Shown piece after piece: positions 10,982 through 22,783 of a stretch of DNA of 64,000 nucleotides. The stretch spans positions 1,116,001-1,180,000 of the forward strand of contig SADC01000886.1 in NCBI GenBank assembly GCA_004194705.1, read 5' to 3'. The translations under genes and the position numbers were made by a program. The notes under the pieces are model-generated. The model saw only the letters and a program-made list of their open reading frames with translations, made no database searches and had not been told where the DNA came from. Positions within the stretch are counted from its first letter, which is position 1. Every line of letters starts with the position of its first letter. The DNA is from Ditylenchus dipsaci (taxonomy: Eukaryota > Nematoda > Chromadorea > Rhabditida > Anguinidae).

Positions 10982-13900
10982 TTATTCATAACCAAAAGGA
11001 AGAATCCGGTAGTCTGAGCGATAACCTTTTCTATTACAAGGAGAATACTTTTTAGACTGCTTCTTAGATATTACTATGGATTTCTTATCTGTAAGGATCC
11101 TGTTATATTCCGATATTATAGGAGAGTCTTGCCCTAGTACTTGTCTTTTGAAAGATTCATACGTAAAATAGAACATGTTTTCGAATCCAGTGTTATTCCT
11201 CGTACTTTGAGTATCGTCTTCACAGATCCTTTTGAATCTTTAAGTTTCAATCCATATTGTTTTGGTCCGGCTGCAACAAATTCTTCAATTGTATAGTTTG
11301 AATATTCTCGAGTCATCTCACCTAGATAACTTCCTTCCTTAATTGGGTTGATACCTTTAGGGTGTTTGAAAATTACTGAGTCAGTGTCTGTGTACAATAG
11401 TTGACAACCAGGTGTGTCATTTACAACTTTCATATACTCGAAAAGTTTAGCTCTTGCTGCATCGGCAGTAATCAAAGAAACTAAAACATTAGAAGTGCAA
11501 ACTTCCTGTACTTCGACATCAACATAAATAACTCTAACAGCATCTTCACCCATACAATAACATCTCGAATTTCGTGTTTGTTGGAGTTTATCATGCAATA
11601 AAACTTGGAGGGGTCGGTGAACACTACAGTTTTAGACAAATTATTGCGCATTCCAAATTTACCCCATAAGGAGTTAAGACACAATTTGGAAATGTGTCTC
11701 ATTCCTGGATTATCTTTCATATTATTAGAGTCAATCTTTATTCCATAATGATCTTGATAATCAGTGATGAACTTATTTTGTTCGTCGACTGTTTCTATTC
11801 CCATCTTTTTCCAACCGTAGATTCAACTTTTATTTCAAAAAGACTTTCACATACTCTTTAAAAATGTTTGAATTCCAAGTATCATAGTTCCAAACATTAA
11901 AACTCTCGAGACAGTATAGCCGTTATCTAAAGCTAAATTAACGTCTATGTGAGAAAGAGTTTGAAGAACTGTTCTTTCTTTGTCAGTGTGTGGACATTTA
12001 TCGTTCTCAGTGAACAACACCTTTCCCGACTGACAAGCTTTGTCTGCACACAAAGAGCAGCAAGGAAATTGGAGACCATAATCATTTCTTATTGCAAGAG
12101 CAGGAATAGTCGTTCCTTGGGTGGAAGAATTTTCACTTGCAACAAACCTTTGTAGGGTTGTCACTAGATTTATTCCAGGAAACACTTTTGTTAATATGCA
12201 AAATTTCAGGTACTCCAATAGGGTATTCTGTGCTGTAGTTGATATAAGGATAAAGTGAAACTATATCAAACATGGAAATTTCTTCTTGCTCACTACATTT
12301 AGCATAATAAGAAAGCACGCCTGTACGGCCACCCCTAAAGCCTTTTCGGGATTTATAGCATCATAGTGTTCATATTCTGCGAAAAACATCTTCATCTCTT
12401 TATTTTTTTCCAATTCTTTTAGAACCTGACACTCCCATACAACATGGACATTCATTATTTTTTCAAGCTTTTTTATTTTCTCTTTGGTCTTTTCATAGTT
12501 GAACGGGAAGTGTTACAGTTTAAGCTTTTAGCTTCACAATGATTGCAACCATGGAAACCGCAACCCTGAAACTCGATAGCTAAATCTTTATTTTTTGGAT
12601 GTTTGAAATTTTCTCCAAAAGTAGGTATGATATCAAAACTCTTTACATAACCATCAATTTTCAAGCTTCCAATGGTTTTTTCACCTCCATTGCGAGCATG
12701 CTGTACTTGAACATCATATTTGGATGCAAACCATTCCAAGTAGCGAACAGCAATTTTACTTTGATTTTCGTTTCTTTCATATCCACTTTCAGGCATAATA
12801 GAAATCGTTTCCTGTTTTAAGAACTTCATTCTAAAAATTCTCATAACAGCTCCTGCTATAGTTGAACTATATTCAAGTATATCACTGTCGGCTATTGCAA
12901 GCATAATTTTCTCATCTCAATTATTGCTTTCAACAAAATAGAGGTGTCATTATCACAATATTCAGCCAATTTTTCCGGTAAGAAAAAAGGCGTTTTCCTA
13001 TTTGATTCATACCACAGTTCAAATTCTGCTCTTTTTTCAGGTTTCATAGAATCAGGACAATAGTCTTTAATTGAAGGCAAACACTCCAGCTTTAATTTAT
13101 AATTAGAAACTCTGTTGAAAAGATGAGGAAATAAAGCTTATTTCGCACGCTAATCCAAAGTCGATTTTAATTGATCTAATCTAACATTCATCAAAAGATA
13201 GAGTCTCTAAATGAAACTTTGCGCAGTTCTTATTGTTAGCAATAGACATCTGATAAATTTTGTTCCCGGTCATTGTAAGCAGAGGCACTATGTTCATCGA
13301 GTATAGCCGTCTGAGTATGAAATGGAATCGAATTTTGAACCATAGTGGCATAAGCTATAGTCTTGTGTTTTCTATCAAAACTGAATATCCAGTCAATAAA
13401 ACCCTGCAAGGGTCTTTACAGTCTGCATGACTCCAAGATTTGGATTTATAAGACCACAAATACAAGCAAATTACCGTCTAAGCAATTTGTGCAGAGACTC
13501 GGGCAGAACAATAATTAACTACATGTTCAGTAACCCCTTATGAATAATCGTATCTTGGGTGGTCTCAAAATCAAAAGCTACTATCCTGTATGGTTCTGAT
13601 TCAGGTTTTTCAAAGGTTGAATATAGCACACATGATTTTTTTGCAAACTATTTTACAGATGTGACAATATTTTTCATCACATACATGTTTTTTCTTAACT
13701 ACAAAAGATCACCACAATCTTTGCAGCAATGTATATGTCTACAGACTCTCGTAAATGAGCTTTATAACACTTATCTGAATAATAATCTCTATTGCAGTCC
13801 ACACATGAGATAACGACATTATTATCTTTAGGACATGCTCCAGATCCTATATGACCACACTTGTTACACTTAGCATTGCAACAAGTCGAGTGCTGAATTT

Positions 13901-14870
13901 TGTCAGAAAAGGTCTTTGCGCAATCCACGCAATAGTTATCAGATTTAAAAAACCAATTAAGATGTTTGATTACATCAAAATGTTTTTTTGTTGCATAGAT
14001 GCAGACCTCAAACGTCTATCTAAGGTCCTCTATATATGGGAGCCAGCAGTCCTTCTTCGATAACAATAACTCTGTACATTTCCGGGTAAGTTTTATCATA
14101 AAATCTTGAACTTGGTGAAATACTCAGAACCGTATGTTTGTAAAGACGTATCTACTTGCACAGCTTTCATTAGACTATAAGCAAAGTCATATTGTCTTTT
14201 TCGGTTCTTCGCCAAACGGTCAAAAGATTTGCGTGTTAAAAGACCAGATATAGACCTTCCACTTTTTGTAATTTTCTATAAGTGTATCGTCATGATATAG
14301 TCTTGATAGTTCTAATGCATAAAACAGACAAAAGTTATCTTTGTTCTCAACTTTAATAACGGCTTTTTCATTAAAGCCCATATAGTTTTTCTCAGGATTA
14401 TAAGCACCACCACTATGACTTCTCATTGTTTGAATCTGTACCTGTAGAATAGTATGTAAAAGATTGGCCTCTCCAGCACTCTGAGAAACTCTTATTATTT
14501 CACGAACTATTGCCTCAGGTGTATTCTGTTCTCGTTTCCGTGGCGGAATGATAATTGAATCTTTCAGTCTTTCAGCGTCAATTTTTATGAAGATTGATGG
14601 ATTTGTAGATCGCGACTTTTTTTCAGCAGTATCTAACACAGTTTTAAACATTTTTCGTAATTCTTCAGCAGGTTTGAGAGTATGCTCAAAGTTTCGAAGA
14701 ACTATTTTGCTCAAATTAGTCGTAAGACCAAATTTTTTATTATAACTCGATGTTTCAGAAAGAATAACATAATAGCTTTGCTGATTTCTGGGTTCGACAG
14801 AGCTAGATCTTCTCAAGGCTTGAGAACTTCTTGAAAGATTTTCTAAAGATCGTGATCTTGATGAAGCCAT
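10982..14870 (-). pseudogene. Protein-primed family B DNA polymerase, left arm (frame-disrupted)
   Basis: This is the left-arm copy of the right-arm polymerase at 23,029-26,942. The start Met of the N-terminal region is at 14,870 and the stop at 10,982. The recognisable blocks are all present: the serine/arginine-rich N-terminus, the KAVIKVENKDNFCLFYALEL segment typical of Polinton polymerase N-termini, Cys/His clusters, the PolA motif DIVSLYP, the PolB-type motif NSLWGKFG and the catalytic YTDTDS. The reading frame breaks more often than in the right arm, for example within the palm region, where the right arm is open without a break. As seen it cannot encode a full polymerase. Some breaks may be assembly errors. 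Confidence 0.85.
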
Positions 14871-15067
14871 GTTTTTAAATTTTCAGTATCAGTAAGAAAA
14901 TAACAACAAGTTTTTCTTCACCCTGTACGTTATGGGTTTTTTTAAATTCGTAAAAGTCTTATTATCTCAAGGCAGCAACAATTATTTCTTGAATAAAAAG
15001 TGCTTTTCTGTTGTTCTGATAATAATTTTGGAATTTTATTCGATATATTATAAAAAAAGAGGAGATA

Positions 15068-15075
15068 CTTAAATA
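15068..15075 (-). promoter_or_regulatory. TATA-like box of left polymerase gene
   Basis: TATTTAAG on the minus strand, about 195 bp upstream of the ATG at 14,870 and 48 bp downstream of the heat-shock element. It is mirrored at 22,823-22,830. Confidence 0.55.
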
Positions 15076-15088
15076 GACAACTACAGAT

Positions 15089-15114
15089 TGGTACGAACTG
15101 GTACGGGGTGGTAC
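15089..15114 (-). promoter_or_regulatory. Three GTACCA direct repeats at 10-bp spacing, left arm
   Basis: GTACCA (TGGTAC on the plus strand at 15,089, 15,099 and 15,109) is repeated three times exactly one helical turn apart, between the TATA box and the heat-shock element. It looks like a binding-site array. The factor is unknown. Confidence 0.5.
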
Positions 15115-15123
15115 GAAAAAGTG

Positions 15124-15151
15124 TTCAAGAAACTTCTAGAATGTTCTAGAA
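15124..15151 (-). promoter_or_regulatory. Heat-shock element, six pentamers, left arm
   Basis: Alternating TTC and GAA trimers, each separated by exactly 2 bp: TTC 15,124, GAA 15,129, TTC 15,134, GAA 15,139, TTC 15,144 and GAA 15,149. This is the nGAAn/nTTCn array bound by HSF1 trimers, here six units with no mismatch. It lies upstream of the polymerase start in the left arm and matches 22,747-22,774 in the right. Confidence 0.75.
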
Positions 15152-15354
15152 TGTTTCAGAGGACTTTACAGGGTGATCCATAAAATTAGAACTTCTAAAA
15201 AATTAACAGAGAGGATAAATCAAACAACATTTAGAGCAAAAAGTAAACGATAAAATAGGAAGGTCTTGTTCAAAAATAATAAGAAGAAGTGCTTTCTTGC
15301 CATATTTATAATTTATAATTTTACTAAAAAGAATGATCGGGACTATCGATTTCG

Positions 15355-17650
15355 TTACACATATAATCTTCCATGACTTCGTGCCATCTCTGTAATATAG
15401 GATGAATTAAGACTAAACATCCTGTATTTACAATTCTTTATTACCAATCGTGCAGTTTGAACATTTCTACATCTTGATAGTTTTCGTATATCATCTGCGA
15501 AAGCTTTAATTTTCCGTATCTCTGCTTTAGACACTTCTATCTTGGACATTAGAAAATTTTTGCAAAGCTCACAAATCGATGATATTTCAGAAGATAGAGC
15601 ATTTTCGATGACATATTCTTTCTCATCATCCGATGAAATTTTTACAATATCATGCAAAAAATGATAATTCTCAGTTATTAGTTTTGTACCATCACCCGCT
15701 TTTTTCCAATCTTTCACATGAAACAAAAAGTCATCAGATATAAGTGCCATTCTTTTCTTTTCTGTTTGGTCAAATATTCCTCCACCTCTTTGAGGTGTTT
15801 CAAAAGCTGGAGCTTTAGGATCTTTTTTCAAGGTGTTATAAATAATATTTAGCCCTACCGGCTTTTTAGCACCTGTTTCTATTCCTGACATATATTTTAA
15901 TATTGTGTCTAAGTTGCTACCACTGACAGGTGACCCATCAGCTCTCATTATTCTACCACTGTCTGTAACGTTATACTTCAACTTATTCTGAATATAAGCC
16001 ATTAAAGAATCATATTTTTGCTTTTTGAGAAGTTCTTTTTCTTCTAGCTTTTCATGCCTTGATGAAACACCAGACTTTTAACACCATAAGGATGTTCAAT
16101 TCCAATAGATTCTCTGAAAACTTTTTTCTTCATAATTGGTGTTGTCTGATGTTGTAAAGGCTCCGATGAATTTCTATAGTCTTGATTTACACCCTGATGA
16201 CTAGTAGGTGTAATCAAAGGTGTAAATTGTTGTTCATCATGTGAAGACTCTGATGAATTGCTATAGTCCTTATTTTTATCGTCATGACTGCTAGGTCTTA
16301 TCAATGGGGTGAATTGCTGCTCATCGTGTGATGACTCCGATGAGCTTGTACTCCGTGTTTTTGCAGACCTCGCACTTGTAAAGTTCTGATTATGTTTTTG
16401 AGAAGTCTTAAAAGTGCTGTGACCTTGAGCAGATGCTTGTAATTGTTTTAAAATTTCAGGATCTATAGCTTTAAGGAAAACATTTTCTAATCGATTATTT
16501 TTTTCTGAAAGTTGATTAATAACTTTTTTCAGCTGCTGGTCATATTGAATACTTTTATCAGTAGCATTCAAATTTGGATCATGCAAAATGTTCTTGAGTT
16601 TTTCTTCAGACTCTAAAAGATTCTGATCAACAGGATGAGTGAGAATGTTAGAATGAGAAAACATTTCTTTATACTTGTCTTGATTAATCATTTCAAGAGG
16701 CCCAGATTCGGTGAAAACTACGCAATTTTCAGGCTCAAAAATATTTGTTCTGAGCCTTAGTTTTTCATCTGACGCGGGATGTATATCTATAAAAAGATAA
16801 CCGTATTTTTCTTTAGTGGCTTGTTTGAATGCGTTCAAAAAATAGTCTAAGCGTCGTGGAAACAGCTGCACACCCAAGTTTCTAACTTGGAGTTCACTTG
16901 CCGGGCTCCGTAACAAACAAAGATAATGGGCATTATTTCTCGCAACTTTAATTTCTTTTGTAAACATGTGCTGAGTGACAAAGACTATCGACATGTTCCA
17001 ATGATGACTTCCTCTTGTGAAAATCATATCTAAATAATCTGTCTTTGCATCAATCATTAGATCGTCAAGAATGAGTAGTAAGGGCTTTTCTTTACTTTTC
17101 AAAAACTGTTCAGAAGGCAGACCTTTATAGGTCTCTATGCCTAAAGCTTGAAGTTCGAATATTTTTTTGTCAAAGACACCATAGCAATATAAGACATTTG
17201 ATATCTCAGTGTCAATCAGATTCTGATAGTTTGTTAGAAACTTAGAAACCCACTCTGTCTTACCAGAACCACTAGAACCACCAACAACCATATTAAAAGG
17301 ATGCTTCAGAAGCAGATCACTCTTTTCATATGTAGTTCCACTACCATATTGAGCAAAGCATGTCTTGTAGCTAACATCTTCATCATTCTTTTGACCATCA
17401 AGTTGTTTTATTGGATTATTTCGAATTAAAGTATTATTAGAAAGATTCATTGAATTATCAATCGGTGGATGATTATGAGAGATGATCATTAGGGCGTTTT
17501 TACCGTCATATGTTATTCTTCCTCTACACCCACTACCTCTTTTTCACACCTCCAAACAGTCAAATTTTGCTGTTCGCGGTGATAACAATACGAAAATCCT
17601 TCGAACAGTAATTTTTGATGTCCTTTTTTGGAGAGACTGAAGTTAATCAT
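15355..17650 (-). pseudogene. FLYWCH-ATPase fusion gene, left arm (frame-disrupted)
   Basis: This is the left-arm copy of 20,249-22,546. The start Met is at 17,650. A run of five A instead of six near 17,540 shifts the frame inside the FLYWCH zinc-finger region, so the long open stretch (481 codons, 17,489 to 16,044) begins just after it. That stretch is uninterrupted here and shows the complete ATPase: Walker A GGSSGSGKT, Walker B LLLILDD, the FVTQ sensor-like motif, then a Ser/Glu-rich linker with two repeats containing SSHDEQQFTPLI. A further shift near 16,070 separates the C-terminal domain (16,002-15,355), which has GRIMRADGSPVSGSN. The left arm therefore preserves the ATPase core better than the right. 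Confidence 0.8.
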
Positions 17651-17692
17651 TTTGTATAAGTCAAATATTTTTTATTAATTTTTAATTAATTA

Positions 17693-17700
17693 CTTATATA
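17693..17700 (-). promoter_or_regulatory. TATA-like box of left ATPase gene
   Basis: TATATAAG on the minus strand, 43 bp before the ATG at 17,650. The mirrored copy is at 20,199-20,206. There is no heat-shock element next to it, unlike the polymerase gene. Confidence 0.5.
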
Positions 17701-17747
17701 GACAGAATAACGTATATGAGTAGACAAGTTTATAAAGACTGTGGAGG

Positions 17748-18381
17748 AGCATGTGGGACCATGCGGGAATGTGGGACCATGTGGGACCATAACATGTGGG
17801 ACCATGTGGGACCATGGGGCATGTGGACCATATGGGACCATGTGGGACCATAAAAGGGCATGGGGACCATGTGGGACCATGTGGGACCATGTGGGACCAT
17901 ATGGGACCATGTGGGACCATAAAATGGGCATGTGGGACCATGTGTGTGGACCATGTGGGACATGTGGGACCATGGGCATGGGGACCATGTGGGACCATGT
18001 GATGGGACCATGTGGGACCATTAAAGGGCATGTGGGACCATGTGGGACCATGTGGGACCATGTGGGGACCATGTGGGACCATGTGGGACATGTGGGACAT
18101 ATGGGACCATGTGGGACCATAAAGTGTGGGACCATGTGGACCATGTGGGACCATGTGGGACCATGTGGGACCATATGGGATGTGGGACCATGTGGGACCG
18201 TGGACCATATGGGACCATGTGGGACCATGTGGGACCATAAAAGGCATGTGGGACCATATGGGACCATGTGGACCATAATAGGGCATGTGGGACCATAAAG
18301 GCATGTGGGACCATGTGGGACATAAAAGGGCATGTGGACCATAAAGGGCATGTGGGACCATAAAAGGGCATGTGGGACCAT
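17748..18381. repeat. 10-bp minisatellite GTGGGACCAT, left arm
   Basis: About 60 units of GTGGGACCAT, with interspersed AAAAGGGCAT variants, run from the ATPase promoter towards the palindrome centre. The mirrored array (ATGGTCCCAC and ATGCCCTTTT) is at 19,511-20,157. Long Trp/His/Met/Pro- or Gly-rich frames across it arise from the repeat and are not treated as genes. The unit length matches one helical turn. Confidence 0.9.
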
Positions 18382-18826
18382 GGTTCTCTCGAGCCCTTCA
18401 TCCCCTCTATGTACTTATTAGGTTAGTTTCTTTATCCTTATTCATTTTCAGAAAAAAAGGTTTTCAATGATAAATACAATGCTTTAAAAATTTAAAATTT
18501 TTAGTGTATATTACTTATTTTCATTATTCTTATTTGAATGATTTTTTTCAAATGATTTTACCAATAATCGATTTTGAAATTATTTTAAAAAGATGACCAG
18601 TTAAAATATGAAATAAAAAAATAATCAAATTAAAAATAACTAAGCTTTCAATAATTTTTTATTATTATTATTATCGATTATCGATTTTTGAAATTATTTT
18701 CAAAAAGATGACCATACTTAAAATATGAAATAAAAAATTCATATATCTTATTATTTGTTTGCTTTCTATGTATTTCATAAGAATAATTAATTAAATAGGT
18801 CAATAAGAACACCTGTTAGCTGTTTC
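18382..18826. other. AT-rich tract, left arm inner region
   Basis: Strongly AT-rich non-coding DNA, with ATTATTATTATTATCGATTATCG and related inverted ATCGAT motifs. It is the mirror of 19,071-19,500. It could serve as a replication or melting region, but nothing in the sequence proves that. Confidence 0.45.
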
Positions 18827-18886
18827 AGTAGAGATGAAGTGGAGTGGGCGTGGCCTAAAGTGGAGTAGTACTTGGGCCAAGTTTTT

Positions 18887-19008
18887 CATCTTCAAAGGAT
18901 GCCGCCTTTTTGCCCATACCTATGGGCACTTTCAAGAGAAGCCCATAGGTATGGAGGGTGTTAGGCTCCGCCCCCTTTCACCCATACCTATGAGGCAGAG
19001 GTCAACTG
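18887..19008. other. Unique centre of the 17.5-kb palindrome
   Basis: This is the only part of the element not shared by both arms. It carries three copies of a CCCATACCTATG-type motif in alternating orientation, including the perfect palindrome GCCCATACCTATGGGC. The flanking arm ends (AGTGGAGTGGGCGTGGCC) are GC-rich. It may mark the junction where two units fused, or a hairpin end. Confidence 0.6.
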
Positions 19009-19070
19009 CACTCAAACTTGGCCAAGTACTACTCCACTTTAGGCCACGCCCACTCCACTTCATCTCTACT

Positions 19071-19500
19071 GAAACAGCTAACAGGTGTTCTGATTGACCT
19101 ATTTAATTAATTATTCTTATGAAATACATAGAAAGCAAACAAATGTAAGATATATGAATTTTTATTTCATATTTTAAGTATGGTCATCTTTTTGAAAATA
19201 ATTTCAAAAATCGATAATCGATAATAATAATAATAAAAATTATTGAAAGCTTAGTTATTTTTTAATTTGATTATTTTTTTATTTCATATTTTAACTGGTC
19301 ATCTTTTTAAAAATAATTTCAAAATCGATTATTGGTAAAATCATTTGAAAAAAATCATTCAAATAAGAATAATGAAAATAAGTAATATACACTAAAAAAT
19401 TTAAATTTTTAAAGCATTGTATTTATCATTGAAAACCTTTTTTTCTGAAAATGAATAAGGATAAAGAAACTAACCTAATAAGTACATAGAGGGGATGAAG
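19071..19500. other. AT-rich tract, right arm inner region
   Basis: Mirror image of 18,382-18,826. No coding potential is seen. Confidence 0.45.
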
Positions 19501-19510
19501 GGCTCGAGAG

Positions 19511-20157
19511 AACCATGGTCCCACATGCCCTTTTATGGTCCCACATGCCCTTTTATGGTCCCACATGCCCTTTTATGGTCCCACATGCCCTATGTCCACA
19601 TGCCCTATTATGGTCCCCCATATGGTCCCACATGCCCTTTTATGGTCCCACATGGTCCCATATGGTCCCACATGGTCCCACATGGGTCCACATGGTCCAC
19701 ATGGTCCCACCATGGTCCCACATGGTCCCACATGGTCCCACATGCCCTTTTATGGTCCCACATGGTCCCATATGGTCCCACATGGTCCCACATGGGTCCC
19801 ACATGGTCCCATATGGTCCCACATGGTCCCACATGCCCTTTAATGGTCCCACATGGTCCCATATGGTCTCACATGGTCCACATGTCCACATGGTCCCACA
19901 TGGTCCATATGGTCCCACATGCCCTTTTACATGGTCCCACATGGTCCCATGGTCCACATGGTCCACATGGTCCCACATGCCCTTTTATGGTCCCACATGG
20001 TCCCACATGGTCCCACATGGTCCCACATGGTCCCACCCTTTATGGTCCCACATGGTCCCATATGGTCCACATGCCTTTATGGTCCCACATGGTCCCATGG
20101 TCCCACATGGTCCACATTGGTCCCGCATGCCCTTTTATGGTCCCACATGCTCCTCCA
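19511..20157. repeat. 10-bp minisatellite ATGGTCCCAC, right arm
   Basis: The same repeat as 17,748-18,381 in the opposite orientation, with ATGCCCTTTT variant units clustered at the inner end. The arms differ in unit number and variant order more than in the genes, as expected for a fast-changing tandem array. Open frames across it are artefacts. Confidence 0.9.
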
Positions 20158-20198
20158 CAGTCTTTATAAACTTGTCTACTCATATACGTTATTCTGTC

Positions 20199-20206
20199 TA
20201 TATAAG
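20199..20206 (+). promoter_or_regulatory. TATA-like box of right ATPase gene
   Basis: TATATAAG, 43 bp before the ATG at 20,249 and just after the minisatellite. Confidence 0.5.
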
Positions 20207-20248
20207 TAATTAATTAAAAATTAATAAAAAATATTTGACTTATACAAA

Positions 20249-22546
20249 ATGATTAACTTCAGTCTCTCCAAAAAAGGACATCAAAAATTACTGTTCGAAG
20301 GATTTTCGTATTGTTATCACCGCGAACAGCAAAATTTGACTGTTTGGAGGTGTGAAAAAAGAGGTAGTGGGTGTAGAGGAAGAATAACATATGACGGTAA
20401 AAACGCCCTAATGATCATCTCTCATAATCATCCACCGATTGATAATTCAATGAATCTTTCTAATAATACTTTAATTCGAAATAATCCAATAAAACAACTT
20501 GATGGTCAAAAGAATGATGAAGATGTTAGCTACAAGACATGCTTTGCTCAATATGGTAGTGGAACTACATATGAAAAGAGTGATCTGCTTCTGAAGCATC
20601 CTTTTAATATGGTTGTTGGTGGTTCTAGTGGTTCTGGTAAGACAGAGTGGGTTTCTAAGTTTCTAACAAACTATCAGAATCTGATTGACACTGAGATATC
20701 AAATGTCTATATTGCTATGGTGTCTTTGACAAAAAAATATTCGAACTTCAAGCTTTAGGCATAGAGACCTATAAAGGTCTGCCTTCTGAACAGTTTTTGA
20801 AAAGTAAAGAAAAGCCCTTACTACTCATTCTTGACGATCTAATGATTGATGCAAAGACAGATTATTTAGATATGATTTTCACAAGAGGAAGTCATCATTG
20901 GAACATGTCGATAGTCTTTGTCACTCAGCACATGTTTACAAAAGAAATTAAAGTTGCGAGAAATAATGCCCATTATCTTTGTTTGTTACGGAGCCCGGCA
21001 AGTGAACTCCAAGTTAGAAACTTGGGTGTGCAGCTGTTTCCACGACGCTTAGACTATTTTTTGAACGCATTCAAACAAGCCACTAAAGAAAAATACGGTT
21101 ATCTTTTTATAGATATACATCCCGCGTCAGATGAAAAACTAAGGCTCAGAACAAATATTTTTGAGCCTGAAAATTGCGTAGTTTTCACCGAATCTGGGCC
21201 TCTTGAAATGATTAATCAAGACAAGTATAAAGAAATGTTTTCTCATTCTAACATTCTCACTCATCCTGTTGATCAGAATCTTTAGAGTCTGAAGAAAACT
21301 CAAGAACATTTTGCATGATCCAAATTTGAATGCTACTGATAAAAGTATTCAATATGACCAGCAGCTGAAAAAAGTTATAAATCAACTTTCAGAAAAAAAT
21401 AATCGATTAGAAAATGTTTTCCTTAAAGCTATAGATCCTGAAATTTTAAAACAATTACAAGCATCTGCTCAAGGTCCCAGCACTTTTAAGACTTCTCAAA
21501 AACATAATCAGAACTTTACAAGTGCGAGGTCTGCAAAAACACGGAGTACAAGCTCATCGGAGTCATCACACGATGAGCAGCAATTTACCCCATTGATAAG
21601 ACCTAGCAGTCATGACGATAAAAATAAGGACTATAGCAATTCATCAGAGTCTTCACATGATGAACAACAATTTACACCTTTGATTACACCTACTAGTCAT
21701 CTGGGTGTAAATCAAGACTATAGAAATTCATCGGAGCCTTTACAACATCAGACAACACCAATTATGAAGAAAAAGTTTTCAAGAATCTATTGGAATTGAA
21801 CATCCTTATGGTGTTAAAAGGTCTGGTGTTTCATCAAGGCATGAAAAGCTAGAAGAAAAAGAACTTCTCAAAAAGCAAAAATATGATTCTTTAATGGCTT
21901 ATATTCAGAAGAATAAGTTGAAGTATAACGTTACAGACAGTGGTAGAATAATGAGAGCTGATGGGTCACCTGTCAGTGGTAGCAACTTAGACACAATATT
22001 AAAATATATGTCAGGAATAGAAACAGGTGCTAAAAAGCCGGTAGGGCTAAATATTATTTATAACACCTTGAAAAAAGATCCTAAAGCTCCAGCTTTTGAA
22101 ACACCTCAAAGAGGTGGAGGAATATTTGACCAAACAGAAAGAAAAGAATGGCACTTATATCTGATGACTTTTTGTTTCATGTGAAAGATTGGAAAAAAGC
22201 GGGTGATGGTACAAAACTAATAACTGAGAATTATCATTTTTTGCATGATATTGTAAAAATTTCATCGGATGATGAGAAAGAATATGTCATCGAAAATGCT
22301 CTATCTTCTGAAATATCATCGATTTGTGAGCTTTGCAAAAATTTTCTAATGTCCAAGATAGAAGTGTCTAAAGCAGAGATACGGAAAATTAAAGCTTTCG
22401 CAGATGATATACGAAAACTATCAAGATGTAGAAATGTTCAAACTGCACGATTGGTAATAAAGAATTGTAAATACAGGATGTTTAGTATCTTAATTCATCC
22501 TATATTACAGAGATGGCAACGAAGTCATGGAAGATTATATGTGTAA
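20249..22546 (+). pseudogene. FLYWCH zinc finger + packaging-type ATPase gene, right arm (frame-disrupted)
   Basis: The start Met follows a TATA box by 43 bp. Residues 1-60 form a FLYWCH-type zinc finger: GHQKLLFEGFSYCYH, then VWRCEKRGSGCRGRI, ending HNHPP. Next comes a P-loop ATPase with Walker A GGSSGSGKTEW, Walker B LLLILDDLM and FVTQHMF, followed by YGYLFIDIHPAS, the arrangement of the FtsK/HerA-type ATPase of Polintons and adintoviruses, thought to pump DNA into capsids. A Ser/Glu-rich linker with two similar 20-30 residue repeats leads to a C-terminal domain containing ADGSPVSGSN and CELCKNFL, whose function I do not know. The frame changes near 20,750, 21,290, 21,780, 22,145 and 22,480. 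The FLYWCH part is intact here but broken in the left arm. Confidence 0.85.
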
Positions 22547-22746
22547 CGAAATCGATAGTCCCGATCATTCTTTTTAGTAAAAAATTTATAAATATGGCAA
22601 GAAAGCACTTCTTCTTATTATTTTTGAACAAGACCTTCCTATTTTATCGTTTACTTTTTGCTCTAAATGTTGTTTGATTTATCCTCTCTGTTAATTTTTT
22701 AGAAGTTCTAATTTTATTGGATCACCCTGTAAAGTCTTCTGAAACA

Positions 22747-22774
22747 TTCTAGAACATTCTAGAAGTTTCTTGAA
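22747..22774 (+). promoter_or_regulatory. Heat-shock element, six pentamers, right arm
   Basis: TTC at 22,747, GAA at 22,752, TTC at 22,757, GAA at 22,762, TTC at 22,767 and GAA at 22,772: six consecutive HSF1-type half-sites at perfect 5-bp spacing. It lies 48 bp upstream of a TATA-like box and about 255 bp upstream of the polymerase ATG. This order is that of a classic heat-shock gene promoter. The identical arrangement in the left arm shows it belongs to the element. Confidence 0.75.
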
Positions 22775-22783
22775 CACTTTTTC

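Noticed and set aside
17686..18401. Long Met/Val/Pro/His/Trp-rich and Gly/Thr-rich open frames on both strands (up to 231 codons), repeated at 19,495-20,213
   Set aside because: They are translations of the 10-bp minisatellite in all frames; a repeat unit without a stop gives open frames on both strands. No promoter or conserved domain.
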